Below are positions 39,509 through 53,830 of a DNA stretch of 64,000 bases, piece by piece. The notes under the pieces are model-generated. The model did not search any database. It saw only the letters and a program-made list of their open reading frames with translations, and was not told the origin of the DNA. A program made the position numbers and the translations under genes. The DNA is from Parasponia andersonii. Lineage: Eukaryota; Streptophyta; Magnoliopsida; Rosales; Cannabaceae. Position 1 is the first letter of the stretch. The number at the start of each line of letters is the position of its first letter. Location of the stretch: the NCBI GenBank assembly GCA_002914805.1, contig JXTB01000092.1, positions 518,505 through 582,504 on the forward strand, in the 5' to 3' direction.

Positions 39509-39744
39509 CCCATGACCCACTTCCAACCCAATCATCAACACCGCGAGAGAAAGAGAGAACAAAGCTTTTGGTTCGTTTGTTCGTCTGTTTCTGGGAAAAT
39601 TCAGAGACTGTAGTTTGTTTGTGTTGGTCTCTTTCTTCTTCATCTTCATCTTCATCTTCGGTCTGCGTCTTCAGAGTCGAAATTGGGGTTGCGATTGGAA
39701 TTGAAATTGGGGAATTAGGGTTTTGCTCTGCAAATTTCGCAAAG

Positions 39745-42700
39745 CTGGATAGGCACAGAGGAGAGCGCTATGGAAGTAGCAATAACAACAACAACAACCA
39801 CGACGACGACCCAGACTCTCACTCCTCCTACGGCGCCCGTCACTCCAGAGGTCCCTCTCGCTTCTCAGACGCCCCTATGAACCACCCCCACCACTCGCGC
39901 CGTAGCCCCAACACTTTCCGCCGTCCGTTCGATTTCGAAAGCCCCCCGCGCCGTTCTCCCACCGGCGGAGGTTTCCGGCCGGTGGGCGGAGGTGGTGGAG
40001 GAGGAGGGTTTTCTTCGAATTACCAGGGCCCGCCGCCGCCGCATCTTTCTGGACAGAAACGAGGGTTTCCTTTCTCTGGCCGTGGGGGTTCTCCAGGTAT
40101 ATTCCCATGTCTGCAAATTTCAATATAATATGGAGTAATGGCTTCTTGAATTACACTATCTTGTTCTTTTTTAAATTGGGATTCGTTACTCATTAGAGTC
40201 TGAGTGTCTAAATTCTTGTGTGATTTCGGCTACTATTGTTTCTCTTTTTCCCAAGTTAGACTTAGTACTGATATTTTAGTCTCTTCTCTTTTTTGTCAGA
40301 ACGCTTTGATAGACGAAGTTTCGCCAAACTTTTTGTTGGGTCAGTTCCGAGGACCTCCACTGAGGAAGATGTAAGTCACTCATGAACAAAAGATTTGTGC
40401 AAACACGTTCTTTTGGTGCTACATAGTTATCTAGTGTTGAGTGGAGTCCTCTTTAGTCTAGAGTACACTGCAAGACAACTTTGAATGTTTTATTATTGCA
40501 TATTTTTTGGTATCCTAAGTTTGGTATAATTGTGTCCTGTTACTGGTTTTTTGAAGGTTTTGTTGATTATATTATTTTAAACTTCTTACACCCCGTGCTT
40601 ATTTGTTGCAGATTCGCCCGTTGTTTGAAGATCATGGAGATGTAGTAGAGGTTGCTTTGATTAGAGATAAGAAAACAGGACAACAACAAGGTATGTCAGA
40701 GCTGCAGTTTCTACATTGTACTGGTGACAATACTATCTTATTTCAGGTCCTCTGAGAGGCTGATGGGGGCATCTGAAAGCTCTTCTTTCATCTCAGTTTC
40801 TATTTGTAACAAGTTTCAGGCTTGTTGATTTTGGTTGCAACCTTTTTTCATGTCCATCCTCTCAAACAAGAAGAAGGCAAGACATGTAAACCTAGTAAAA
40901 ACCAGTTTCTGTATAGACATTGGATCTTGGAAGAGAAATAGATCCTGCTCTTGTAGAAGTGACTGCAGGAATTGGGGCTTCACCCAAATATAATTCATGT
41001 AACGGGAGTGTCCGTTTACAAAACTGTAGCTTGTTCATTGAGAAGTTTAGTTGTGCAAGTGTTGTAAGAACGTGACTCAACAAATACATGGTTCATTGAT
41101 TTTTTGAGTAGTGTTTAATGAAATGTAATTTGGCAGAACTCCTTTGGTTTATTATCTCAGTGAACCTGGGACTTCTTTTGAATGACTTGGATGTCATATG
41201 TGAATGTTGACCCACTGAGATGGATCTGAGGTTGAATTGTTGACTAGGTGTATGGTAATTTGACTAAGTGGGTTGTGTTAGTTCGTTTCTGTCCCTCCAA
41301 AGCAGCATTTTTCATGGGATGGATATTATGGATAGTGATTCTTTTTCTTTTTTAACTGTTGATTCCTAGTGAATGGGTTTGGTTTTTTTTTTTTTTTTTT
41401 TTTGTGAATGTGATGTGGATATATCACTTCAGTAGTGTAATGTCCTCAGGATGGTTGACAGGATGGTTGTGATACTGGATGATTGTGATACAGGATGGTT
41501 GTTTTTCATAGCTACTGATTGCCGTGTTTGTTTTCATATGGTTGGATTGCATCAAGCGTGTTGATATTGAAAATATGACCATATTACATGGTCGGGATCA
41601 CATATGGAGTATAATCTTCCAAGTGCGAGAAAGATCTGTGTTTGTTCTTATGATCTTATTTCAATGGGAGCTCCTTGTGGATATATTTTAGTTCAGAGAG
41701 GCCTTTGCTTAGGTCCTCTTTGTGTACTAGTACATTTAACTGAATGGGTTACTTAAGGGTCCTATTTTATTGTTGGGGATCCTCTATATGCTTGTTTATC
41801 AGTATATGGTTGTACCTACGCTCAATGGTGGAGTATTAGTAAATTATGCATGGGCGCACTGCCTATGTTTTTCCAACTTGTTACTGGTGGTAGAGACCTT
41901 GGCATGGAGCTTTTCTGGTTGTATTCTTTTTATTCCACTATATTAGCTTCTCTATTAGATTTGAGCTTAACCTGCCCTTTTATTCAGTTGCTGACTAAAT
42001 CTTTCTTATGAGAATTAGGTCTATAGGAGTGTTGTACAAATATTATGCGATAGTGATGAGGAGCAAGGGATAGGAATTAATTAGTATTAATTGTGTTATT
42101 GTTAATTAGGATACTTTATTATTTCTTACGTAACGTCAATTTGGGTTTATATGTCCTTGGCTACATTTAGTTCACCAATCTTGTTGATGATTTCTGTCCA
42201 AATGGTAATTGATGGTTTTATGCTCATTTTATGCATGTATGTTCATTAATGTTCTGGAGTTTTGGTAGTCTGAATGTTCTTGTGATCATGATGCGATGAA
42301 TGAAAGGACATTTCGAAAGTTGTCGGCATTCTGAATGTTTTTGTGGGCTGTGATGCTATGAATGAAAAAAGGACCATCTATCTAGCATCAGATACACTTC
42401 TGCAGTCAAAATCTTTTATTTAGTTTTATTAGATGTTAGCATGATGGAGCGAAGGAAAGAGATCAGTTTTCGATAAGCAAGTTGGTGTGTGGTGATAAAA
42501 GTGCTGTTGACTGGTTTCTTGGCGTGTGTATGTGTGAGGATGACTTGTTAAGTGAAATGCAGGGGATCTTATAGAATCTCTCAACTATATGTATATCTAG
42601 CTTTCGACAAAGTGTGCCCCTGACAAATACATATAAGTTTGTGTTAATGTGTATGAATTTATTTGAACTATGTTGTAATGGAAGAAATGGAGGTTAAGAT

Positions 42701-45700
42701 GTCTTGCACCTTGTCTTGTTGTTTTGGTGTTTTGCTCCTGAAGCCTCTGATTATTATAGACTATTCTCATACTTGAAGTTGCAAGCCAAAGTTGATTTTG
42801 GAACAGATGTTTGGTAATCCAACTAATGTTGGATTTGAGTTGTTTTGGCCGCTCATCTAACTAATGTTGCCCTTCTCATGTGATAAAAATAAGGAGCCTT
42901 TTTGACCTCAAGATCAATGTGTGTGTGTATATATATGTATACATGTATGTTACTAAAATATGCTAGAAATACATATGGACTTCATTCTGTAGAATATCCA
43001 ACTTGACTTAAAACAATGTTGTTACAGTTACGTGAATTACAAAACTTTCCTGATGACAGACTGGAAAGCCAATTTTTTGTGCTTGCCTTTTGCCAATTTT
43101 TCGTGCTTGCCTTTTGGTTTTTCGGTTTACCCAAATAACATTCCACGAGACTATGGAGAATTCTTTTTCTACTCATACCATTGCTCAAACTTCACCGTGC
43201 AAGTACTGTCTTCTCTGTGAGATAAAGTAAATTGAGGACGTTCCTATCTGGTTTTCATCTTTAATCATTATTATTGGTTAATTTGTGTTGGCTTTCATTT
43301 TATGTCCAGGAGTTTTTTATTCTTTTGTCTATGTTTGAATTGTAGCATTTGCCTTTACATAATTTTTTTAGCACCCGGGCTTCTGAAGATATATACGTTC
43401 TTTGCATGTAGCTACGTTCTATGATGTAGCTGCCCATGTGCTATTATGCTACCTATATGAAATACAATAAGGATCGTAGTTCTTTGCTGCTTATGCAGGT
43501 TGTTGTTTTATAAAATATGCAACATCAGAGGAAGCTGACAGGGCTATTAGAGCTTTACATAATCAACATACTCTTCCTGGGGTGAGCTTTCTTAGTACCT
43601 ATTTTGTTTCATTGTTATACCATTTTTATGTTTTTGACACATATGTTTTCCAGGGAGTGGGTCCCATCCAAGTTCGATACGCTGATGGTGAACGAGAGCG
43701 CCTTGGTAGTGGTCATTTCAATGCTTTATAGCCTTCATCTATTACATGTTAAAATATGAGATCTTTATTTTGAATTTTATTCAACCCTCTTTTTCTGTGT
43801 ACTGTTTTGTGGAATGTTTTCTACTTTCCTCTAGCTGATGTCAATCCCTTTTATGGTAGGCGCAGTAGAGTACAAATTGTTTGTGGGGTCTTTGAACAAA
43901 CAAGCCACAGAAAAGGAAGTTGAGGAAGTAGGTCATTTACATCATTTGTTCTGTTCTCTGTCTAAGACTGCTATTTTTCACTAAGATATTACTCTCGGAA
44001 TATTGACTTTTCATTTCCCTTAGAAGTTGTGGACTTGTTTTTAAATGAAAAATTATTCGGAGATATGTTCACCAGGCTAAAGCAGTTGTCTTGGAAGTCA
44101 TGAATTATGTACAGCTAATAGGTGTCTCCTGTTGCAGATATTTTCGCAATATGGTCGAGTTGAAGACGTTTACCTCATGCGTGATGAGCTGAAGCAAAGT
44201 CGTGGTGTGTACTCTTGCTCTTACTTAATTTTGAAAGGCAGAATTTTCTATTTTTTTTTTTCCTTAATGTTTGGTTGAGATTTCCTCCGTGGATTCTTTT
44301 TGCTATGTTACAATCTCACACATTGTCTTCAGTTTTCCATGTGTCTTACTAATTATTTTTAGTTATGATAACTGTTTGTTATCTTATTAAAAAAAATGAT
44401 AACTGATTATCTTTGTTCTTGGATTGGAACTAATCATTTCTTTTACAAGTTTGATTGTGTATGACTTTTTGTTTGACATCATTAAGAGAAACTAGAGTTG
44501 ATTGACATCATATTCATAAATCATATGCACTATATCATTGTATGGTGTTTCCTTTATGAAATGACATGGCATGAACCATTCTGATTTGATTCTATATTTT
44601 TCTTGTCGTTTCAGAATGTTCTCGCGGTATAGAGCCTTGCATTTGTATTTTTCTTTGTTCTTGATATTTGGGTTTTTTTTAATAATAATTTTTTTAGTTT
44701 TTAATGATAATTTTCACCTTTGAAGGATGTGGATTTGTTAAGTACTCTCAGAAGGAGATGGCATTAGCCGCTATAAATGCTCTTAATGGATCCTATACAA
44801 TGAGAGTATGTGTTAATGTATTTGGAAAAGCTTTAATCATGGCCTGGTTACAGAGTGTGATCGAAGGTTATAGTATTAATTTTTCTGTGCATCTCAGGGT
44901 TGTGATCAACCGTTGACTGTCCGGTTTGCTGATCCTAAAAGGCCCAGGCCTGGAGAGTCAAGGTTCCCTTTTATCTTTACTTCTGTGCAATCTTTAGATG
45001 TTAGTTTCTTTCATACACTTTGAACTCTAGGATAATCTGGAAGGCTTTTCTATTTTCTTCATTCTGGCTGAGAATTCCTATCGTTAAACTTTGCCTTATT
45101 GGAGTACTGTGTTTTTCTGTCCTTGTTTTTCTTCAAATAAAATTCCACTTGTTAATTTGACACCCCTTCTACATGTTGCCAAGTAATTTCCCTGTGTTCA
45201 TTTTTCCCCCACTTTTTAGGGTTCCTGCATTTGGAGGCCCAGGTTTTGGACCTCGATTTCAAGGACCAGGACCGAGGTAACTAGGCACCTCTCACTTGTT
45301 CAGTTGAAATTGCTGTTATTTCTAAGCTTCTCATTTGTTTTTATACGTACTCACTTTTTTCAGACCAGTACCTAATTTCGGTGACCCCATGAGGGATCAA
45401 ATTCTGCCTAACGCTTGGCATCCAATGAGTCCGCCAAACATGGGGCCATCATTTAATGCTAATATTCATGGCTTTGGAGGCCAGTTGCGTCCAAGGTCTG
45501 GTGACATGGCCTCGCCTGTGACGGTAAGAACAGGATGGTGCTTTTGTAACTTTACTTTCTTTTAGTAACCTCTTGTTTTCTTTCCAAGGATAACATGTTT
45601 ATGCATTTAGTGATTATCCAGTCAACTGAAGAAAATAAAATTTAAAAAATGTGTACTTAATAGATAAGGTTTTACGATATGCTCGATTTTACTTCGCTTT

Positions 45701-48197
45701 ATGCAGATGGAATATAATTGTCAGGTCTGCTAGTATTTCTCTCTCTAACTAAACGCTAATCAGATGCTTTTTTTTTAGTTCTGAACTTTCTTTTTCTTTT
45801 TCATTTTTTTTAAGAGACAATTATTGGAGAGAATCTGTTGGACCAGTTATCGAAGGAAAAAGAGCAAATAATTTCGCATTCTAATACTTTCCTATTTGCT
45901 TATCTTGCATGCAATATTTGCAGAGTGGTCTAGTGGGTAGCCATGGTGGTCCTGCAGATAGTTCCTTACTGGCGGTGCCATCTTCAACATCACAACAGGT
46001 TGGTGATTGTTTGCTTGATGCTTTAATGATCGCTTCTGTACTTTATAAAAGTAATGGCTCATTTTCGATCATTTACAGAGTTTTAACCAGTCTATGCCAC
46101 AAGGAGCTCCAGTTGGTCAGCAAATGTCTCCATTACAGAAGCCTCTTCAATCACCTCAGCAATTGCCTCCTCCCCTTAAACTTCATCAGCAAACTCCAGC
46201 ATCTTATTCACGGGCACAAACCTCTGTTGCATCACTGCAGCATCTTGGTCAGCCACATGTTTCTTATTCTTCCAGTCAAACATCCTTAAGTCAACCATTA
46301 CCATCACAACAGTTACTTGGTTCGAATGGTCTGCAATCTATTTCTCAGCCTCAGATCCCACAAAGTGTGGCCTCTGGTACTGTACTTCAATCACCTCCAA
46401 ATCTCAATTTAACCCTAGCTACAAATCCAAATCAGCTTCCTGCTGCTCCTGCCCAGCAACAACTTCTTCAGCCTTTTCAACAATCACCTTCTCACTTAGC
46501 TCAGATGCTGTCACAACAAAAACAGGCTCTTCAGGCAAGCTTTCAATCGTCTCAGCAGGCATTCTCGCAGCTGCAACAACAGTTGCAGCTGATGCAACCA
46601 TCTAATCAAGGTTTGATTTTACAGCAGAGTTCCCAGGATATTAAACAGCAGCAGGTAATTTGTAATCAGACTATATGATCAAATTTCAGTTGATGTTTCA
46701 TAGACTTACCCGAGTACAGTAAGTGGATCAGTGTCATGTGCTGTTATTGAACTACAAAATCAAATTTATTTTATTTTCCAGAAATGAGTGGTTAGGTTGA
46801 AGATTTTTATTTTTATTTTTTATTTTTTTTATTATAAATTTATACTCTGCATTCATGAGCTGTATTGAACTGCAGAAACTGAGTTGGAAGTTTTTCTTTC
46901 CTTAATTGTCTTTGCGTTAAAGGAGGATTAGTACAGTCTTTGGCTTGAATTCTCTGTGACTTTATGCTGAGAGTTTTGTTCTTGTGGTCTCAGTGGCCTG
47001 GGACTGTTCCTCAGGCAGTTAACAGCTTACCTGCGGCTACGGCTTCTGCAGATGTGCCTTCATCCAGATCTGCTGCTCCTGCTGTACCTTTGACGAACCA
47101 GGCTGTAGCTCCTGTAAAATGTTCCTGGACAGAGCACACCTCCCCAGATGGATATAAGTACTATTACAATAGTGTAACTGGTGAAAGCAAGGTGAGAAAT
47201 TTGTCAGTCAGTTTACATATTTATCTGTTAGAGGGGTTTATATCCAGCTTACATGGCTGACTATTGTTTGTATACATGAACCTATAGTGGGAGAAACCTG
47301 AGGAGATGATATCGTACGAGCAACAGCAGCAGCGAAATTCATCAGTTCTGCAGCCTAATTTCCAGTCATTCCCTCAACTTCAAACTGCTCGGCAAGTTTC
47401 ACAAACTCAGCAGATGCAGCTTCAAACGCAGTTCCAAATTCAGGTTCCACAGCAGTTGCCACAGCCTTCTTTATCTTCGACAGTAAGTCTCTTATTTTTT
47501 CTATTTCGAATGCCTCAAGATGTGTAGTTTCCATTACTCATTGCTTGACTGTATTCTTAATTTTCCAGTACCAGGCTTCTGGAATAATGGGCCATCAAAA
47601 TGTTCAGGTAAAAAAAACATCTTTGTCACAAACTATCGTCAAGTATCATCTTTTCACAGTACTCTACAATTTCATACAGTAGTAGAAACATGGTTGTTTT
47701 GAAGTTTTTGCATGATGTGGTGTTCTTTTCCCTTTTTACCCCCTCATGATGTAATTCTTGGGAGTTTTATATATGGTGGCTGACCTGGTCATGCATGAGT
47801 GTGTCTCTGTGTGTGTGCGCTTTTTTTTTTTTTTTAAACCAATTGTTTTCTAATTGGATCTTTTTTGGGCTGTCACTTGCAAATTGGTGTTCCCGCTTTG
47901 GAATTTTTTTTTGCGTGTTAAAAGTTTGATGCACTTGGTTTGTTCTATAGATTGAAACTCTCCCTGTTCACTTTCAGGGGCATCAGCATGCTCCGGAGTG
48001 GATGTGGAAGAATAAGCCTGCAGGTTCTTATCATTTCTCTACTGCTATTCTAGTGTTCGAAGCTTTACTGGGAATCCAGTACAATAGGGCTCATGCCATC
48101 TTATATATGCCCCTTCTATTTTTTTATTATTTTTTCCCGAAAAAAGAATCACTCACATTACTCAAGTTGATTTGGATCCCCAGGTTCAGGAGCTTGA
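39745..48197 (+). CDS. FCA: Flowering time control protein FCA (two RRMs, WW domain), probable CUG start
   Basis: Nuclear RNA-binding protein of the autonomous flowering pathway; promotes proximal polyadenylation and silencing of FLC with FY. Exons: 39745-40096, 40300-40370, 40612-40690, 43499-43581, 43654-43705, 43860-43927, 44138-44204, 44726-44805, 44898-44962, 45220-45276, 45364-45523, optional 18-nt 45706-45723, 45924-45998, 46079-46654, 46994-47191, 47288-47482, 47569-47607, 47978-48023, 48184-48197; about 764 aa (Arabidopsis about 747). N-terminus Gly/Pro/Asn-rich; RRM1 about 127-205 (KLFVGSVPRTSTEEDIRP); RRM2 about 218-295 (KLFVGSLNKQATEKEVEE); long Gln/Pro-rich region; WW domain about 644-674 (CSWTEHTSPDGYKYYYN...WEKPEEM), the FY-binding module; tail EWMWKNKPAGSGA. 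The start follows LDRHRGERYG at a CTG; the in-frame ATG at 39460 lies among promoter elements. Confidence 0.95.
40691..43498 (+). promoter_or_regulatory. FCA: FCA intron 3 (2.8 kb), candidate autoregulatory polyadenylation intron
   Basis: By far the largest intron of the gene, splitting RRM1 after TGQQQG, the same place as Arabidopsis intron 3. In Arabidopsis, FCA promotes cleavage and polyadenylation within this intron, giving the truncated beta transcript. No inserted gene or obvious transposon was seen. Conservation of the regulation is inferred from position and length. Confidence 0.6.
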
Positions 48198-48685
48198 AGA
48201 TGAACAAGAAGAAAAGAGAATTTGAGAAGGCACATGGCAAAAAGTGTAGCTGCTCGAAGACACAGGACGAACGGAGCTCGTGGCAATGGTGGCCGAAAGT
48301 TTTTGAGCTCTTAACTGTTAAACTTGACATGTAACAATATTGTTTCTTTCATCCTTCAGTCAGTTTTCTCTCTGCTGTGAGCTTTTACTGTCTCACTTTA
48401 AATTAACCGTAGTACCATTTATAGTACAGTAGGCAGTGAATAGCCTTAGTGAATACAAGTATATACTTTTCTACTTCTCTTGTAACGTATAATAATTTGG
48501 TTATAATCAGATATTTATTTAGCTTAATAACATGTATTGACTAAGCAGCTCATCTTATCATGTAAACTTACAGTCATAGTAAACTTTATAGTTAACACTA
48601 CTCCTCGTTATTGTTATAAAAGGCTGCCAATTTTGTATATCGTTGACATATGCCTTTGATTTCCACCTATATATAACAAGCCTCG
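48198..48685. other. Convergent 3' region of FCA and the peroxidase
   Basis: Holds the FCA 3' UTR and the peroxidase 3' UTR, whose stop codon is at 48686-48688. With under 500 bp between stop codons, the two 3' UTRs may approach or overlap. Confidence 0.6.
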
Positions 48686-50127
<1,442 letters not shown>

Positions 50128-53100
50128 CTTTTATCTTAGTACTTATCACTCATTTGATACGTTTCAAATATTGATGAGTGAGCCGATTGTGCAAGTTTGT
50201 ACTACATATATATATATATATGTTGTATTATTTCACAAGAAATAGAGGGTGGTTAAAGGGAAAGATGACAGACATGGTCAAGCTTTGGAAGAGGTCAGTG
50301 GCGTTCATGACGTCTTTGAGCATATGAATTTACCTAATACCATGTGCTAGTGTGATCAGCAGGTCTACGTACTCTCCTCTTTGGTGCTTTACTTATCATT
50401 CATATGTTCATCATCACATCAACATGTATGGTTAATGAGGTATAGGCTTTAACCAACTGCTCTTCAGCCAAAATTCATATATGTTAAGTTAGAGTAACTA
50501 TGGATTCTTGAAGCTTTACTCGTCTGTCTTTACCTTTCTAATTAAAAGAAATTACATCCATAAATTGGTAATAATTTGCACCTATATTTAGTTAAGATCT
50601 AGCTCGCTGTAGGGTTTTTGCAAGGAAGTTGGTCCATACACCAAAAGAGGGGAAGAAATTATGATGATGTATTGGGCTGGGCTTTACATTTTAAGAGGGT
50701 TGAGGAGTAGCCCAAATTTAGCAGGCCGATGGCCCAACTACTAAAATTGGATGGCTAAGGAAATTTACTCACGGAGAGAGAAAATTGCGTATATCTCATA
50801 AGCGCATATGCATGGAAATTCAATAGTATAACATACATATAAGCTAGCTAGCTAACCATTGGCTTGATCACAAGGATGGAAAATAAATAAGTACATCGTA
50901 CAAAGGGCATTTATATCTATCTTCCTTGTCAATTCCTTATAATGCTTACAAAGTGTAGTTCGGAGTTGTCATACTAAAGTTAATATAAGTAAAATGATGG
51001 CGCGCAATTTATATTATGCGTTTTACATATTGAGGAATCTGCTTTTTTGACTAAATTGCAATTTAAAGGTGTTCTTTCTTTTTCTTTATTTGTTTTTCTT
51101 TTCTATAAGGTATAAATACGTTTTTGCTGTTAATTTGTTTTAATAATCTAAGTGGGAAAATGCATGGAAAGGAAGACAAATCCCACTAGAAATTAATACT
51201 GCTAATTACATGTGTGGATTCCATACAACTGTTTTTGTAGGTATATATATATATACACACACAACATATATATGTATATAGAGGATTTACATCTTTTCTG
51301 ACCTATAGCATGGTATGCTGCAGGGAGCTAATAAATGGAGATAGATGGGCTCCTTATGAAGAGCATATTCCTATTCTGTTCTATGACCAATTTACACTTG
51401 GAAGCCTTTATATAAAGACCTTTTTTCTTTTTTCTCTCTCTTTATCCAATAATTGGATGCCCTTGTTGGGGTTTCTTCTACGCTTACTGATTATCTGGGT
51501 GGCACTCAAGATATATATAAATTGGAATCTTAGTTAAACCAATTAATTTACAGGAGTTATATTTAACTTTATATAAGAATATTAATAGACTTATATAAAT
51601 ATAATGATCATGAGCTACAAAGCTAATCGGAAATCAATACATTTTGGAAAAAGGGGTAATTAAAGTACGGTGATAATTTTCTTGTTACAAAATGAGGGGA
51701 CTAATCACACTATATGATTGATTGCCTTAAACATATCTTAAAAGAGATATATGTGAATTTGATTTATTAGTGAATTAATATTATTCTTCATTAATATTCA
51801 AGGTGTGTAAGGTCATTTTGAATTGAACTTGTTAGATTTACCGAACCTAATAAGCTAATCTATATATATTGTATACACTAAACGAACCATGCACTGCTAT
51901 ATATTTCTGCATGCATTTCATGTCAAGCCTCCCACGTGCTTTTGTCATGAGATCGTGACTTTCTGGGAACGAAGCTGTGGGCACACATTTCCAGTTGTTC
52001 AAATTAACAAAAAGGAAAAAGGGAAATATACCACAGTATATATATAGTAAAAAGCTAGCCATGTATATTATACCTCAAGGGACAAGCAAAAATCTACGAG
52101 CTAGATATGTACGTATATTCTCATCTTCCAAGTAAATATATTATATGAATCATTATGCAGACAACTTATATCGTGATCTCAAGTACTGACAAACATATAT
52201 TCCTGCTCCTGATCAAGCGCTGTAATTACTTTTTTGAAAGGAGGGAGGGATTAACAAACGGCTACTTAAAGACTTGATTAAGTCAAAATTTAATCATTAG
52301 TAGTTCACATGGACATGTACGTATATATGTATATATATATACATATATATCTTCCACAAACATACAATATCCATATTTACTCTATTAGATACATGATATA
52401 TGGCTATACTCCGCGTCTCTGATATTATTTATACACATGTATATGTATATATACATATATGTATGCAAGTTTTTGTGTGTTGTTACACATGAACATACAT
52501 CTATCAGGGATATAAATGAAACGAGAGTAGCGAATTGGGCGAAATTAATCGTTTAGCTTTCAACTGATAGATATTTCTTTCTTTATGCGTATAATATGCA
52601 AACATATATTTATATAGCTAGGTTAGGCTGGTCAAATAGCATATATATCCATCAAATATGGCTATATATAATTAACTAGCAACATGGGCATCCAAGAAAA
52701 TCCCTATATCTCACTACAAATTAAGGACAATGTAATGTACACAGACAACGACTTCAACAATATTGCCTAGCCAAATATCAACCATATATGGCCGGACCAA
52801 GATCTGGTAATCTCATCTCTTTCTCTATATATGTATAGCTAAGGGCGAAAAAATAAAATAAAATAAATGGCATTAACTTATAAAGTTAAAAAGTTTACAG
52901 GTGGTCGAGTAATCCCACGGATTGATCCATATATATTGACCTCCAGGCTATCCATGCACGTCCCAACATATATTAATTAATTTGATTAATTACATAGCGA
53001 CCGATCCTACATTATCTTTAGGGTTTACCACCATAAATATATATAGTACCAATTACCCGTACACATATATACATACATGTGTATATACATGTTATGTATA

Positions 53101-53830
53101 TATAAAGTAGGATCAATGAAAGTCCTCCTTTTTCCTTATAAATAGTACAATTAAAGACGCCGGAAATTAATGCCTTAGAGCTTTTAAAATCGACTTTAAT
53201 TAATTTGCCAAGTGGAGAAACCCTAACCAAAGGCTTATATCCTAATATTAATTTATTCCGACTAAAATACACTTTTTTGAAATCCCCTGATGATCAGTTT
53301 CCTGATCCGTCGGCAACAATAGAAGAAGAAGAAGAAGAGGAAGTACTTCATTGAATGATAAACAAACATATATCTGGATAATATATATACACACGATGTA
53401 TGCATACGAAGAAGAAGAAGAGGGAACTGTAATTAAATGAATGAAAAAACATATATAAATATGGATCATATACAAAACACAATGTGTAAATAATATACTG
53501 CAATGAAATTCAAGTTAATTACTCCTAACTAGTACAAAAAATAAACATAACAACATGAGCCTCCTCCATCAAAAGGCAAAATGCCCACTATAATACTACA
53601 CTGATAATTCATATAGTACTACACTACTAATGAAATGGTAATAATGATTCTAGCTAGTAGAACATAGTGTCTTCTTCTATAATAACAAAAACGAAAAACC
53701 CCCATATATAATATACAATATCATATCCATGAGTAGTAGTAGCAGTGATGAGTTAGCAGGAAAGAAATATTCCGTACCAATTATATAATGATCAAAGACG
53801 TACGGTCGTGATGGATCAAATATAAACTAA
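50128..53830. other. Intergenic DNA between peroxidase and WRKY gene
   Basis: AT-rich with many (TA)n-type runs (about 50206-50222, 51243-51256, 52320-52350). A (TA)n tract 80-95 bp upstream of the peroxidase ATG may serve as its TATA region. The part next to 53830 is the likely WRKY 3' UTR. No further gene supported. Confidence 0.5.

Noticed and set aside
39460-39744. In-frame ATG extension of FCA
   Set aside because: The ATG lies among GGCCCA promoter elements, and the encoded 95 residues (Ser-rich, unlike FCA) have no family resemblance. Conserved FCA sequence begins at the CTG.
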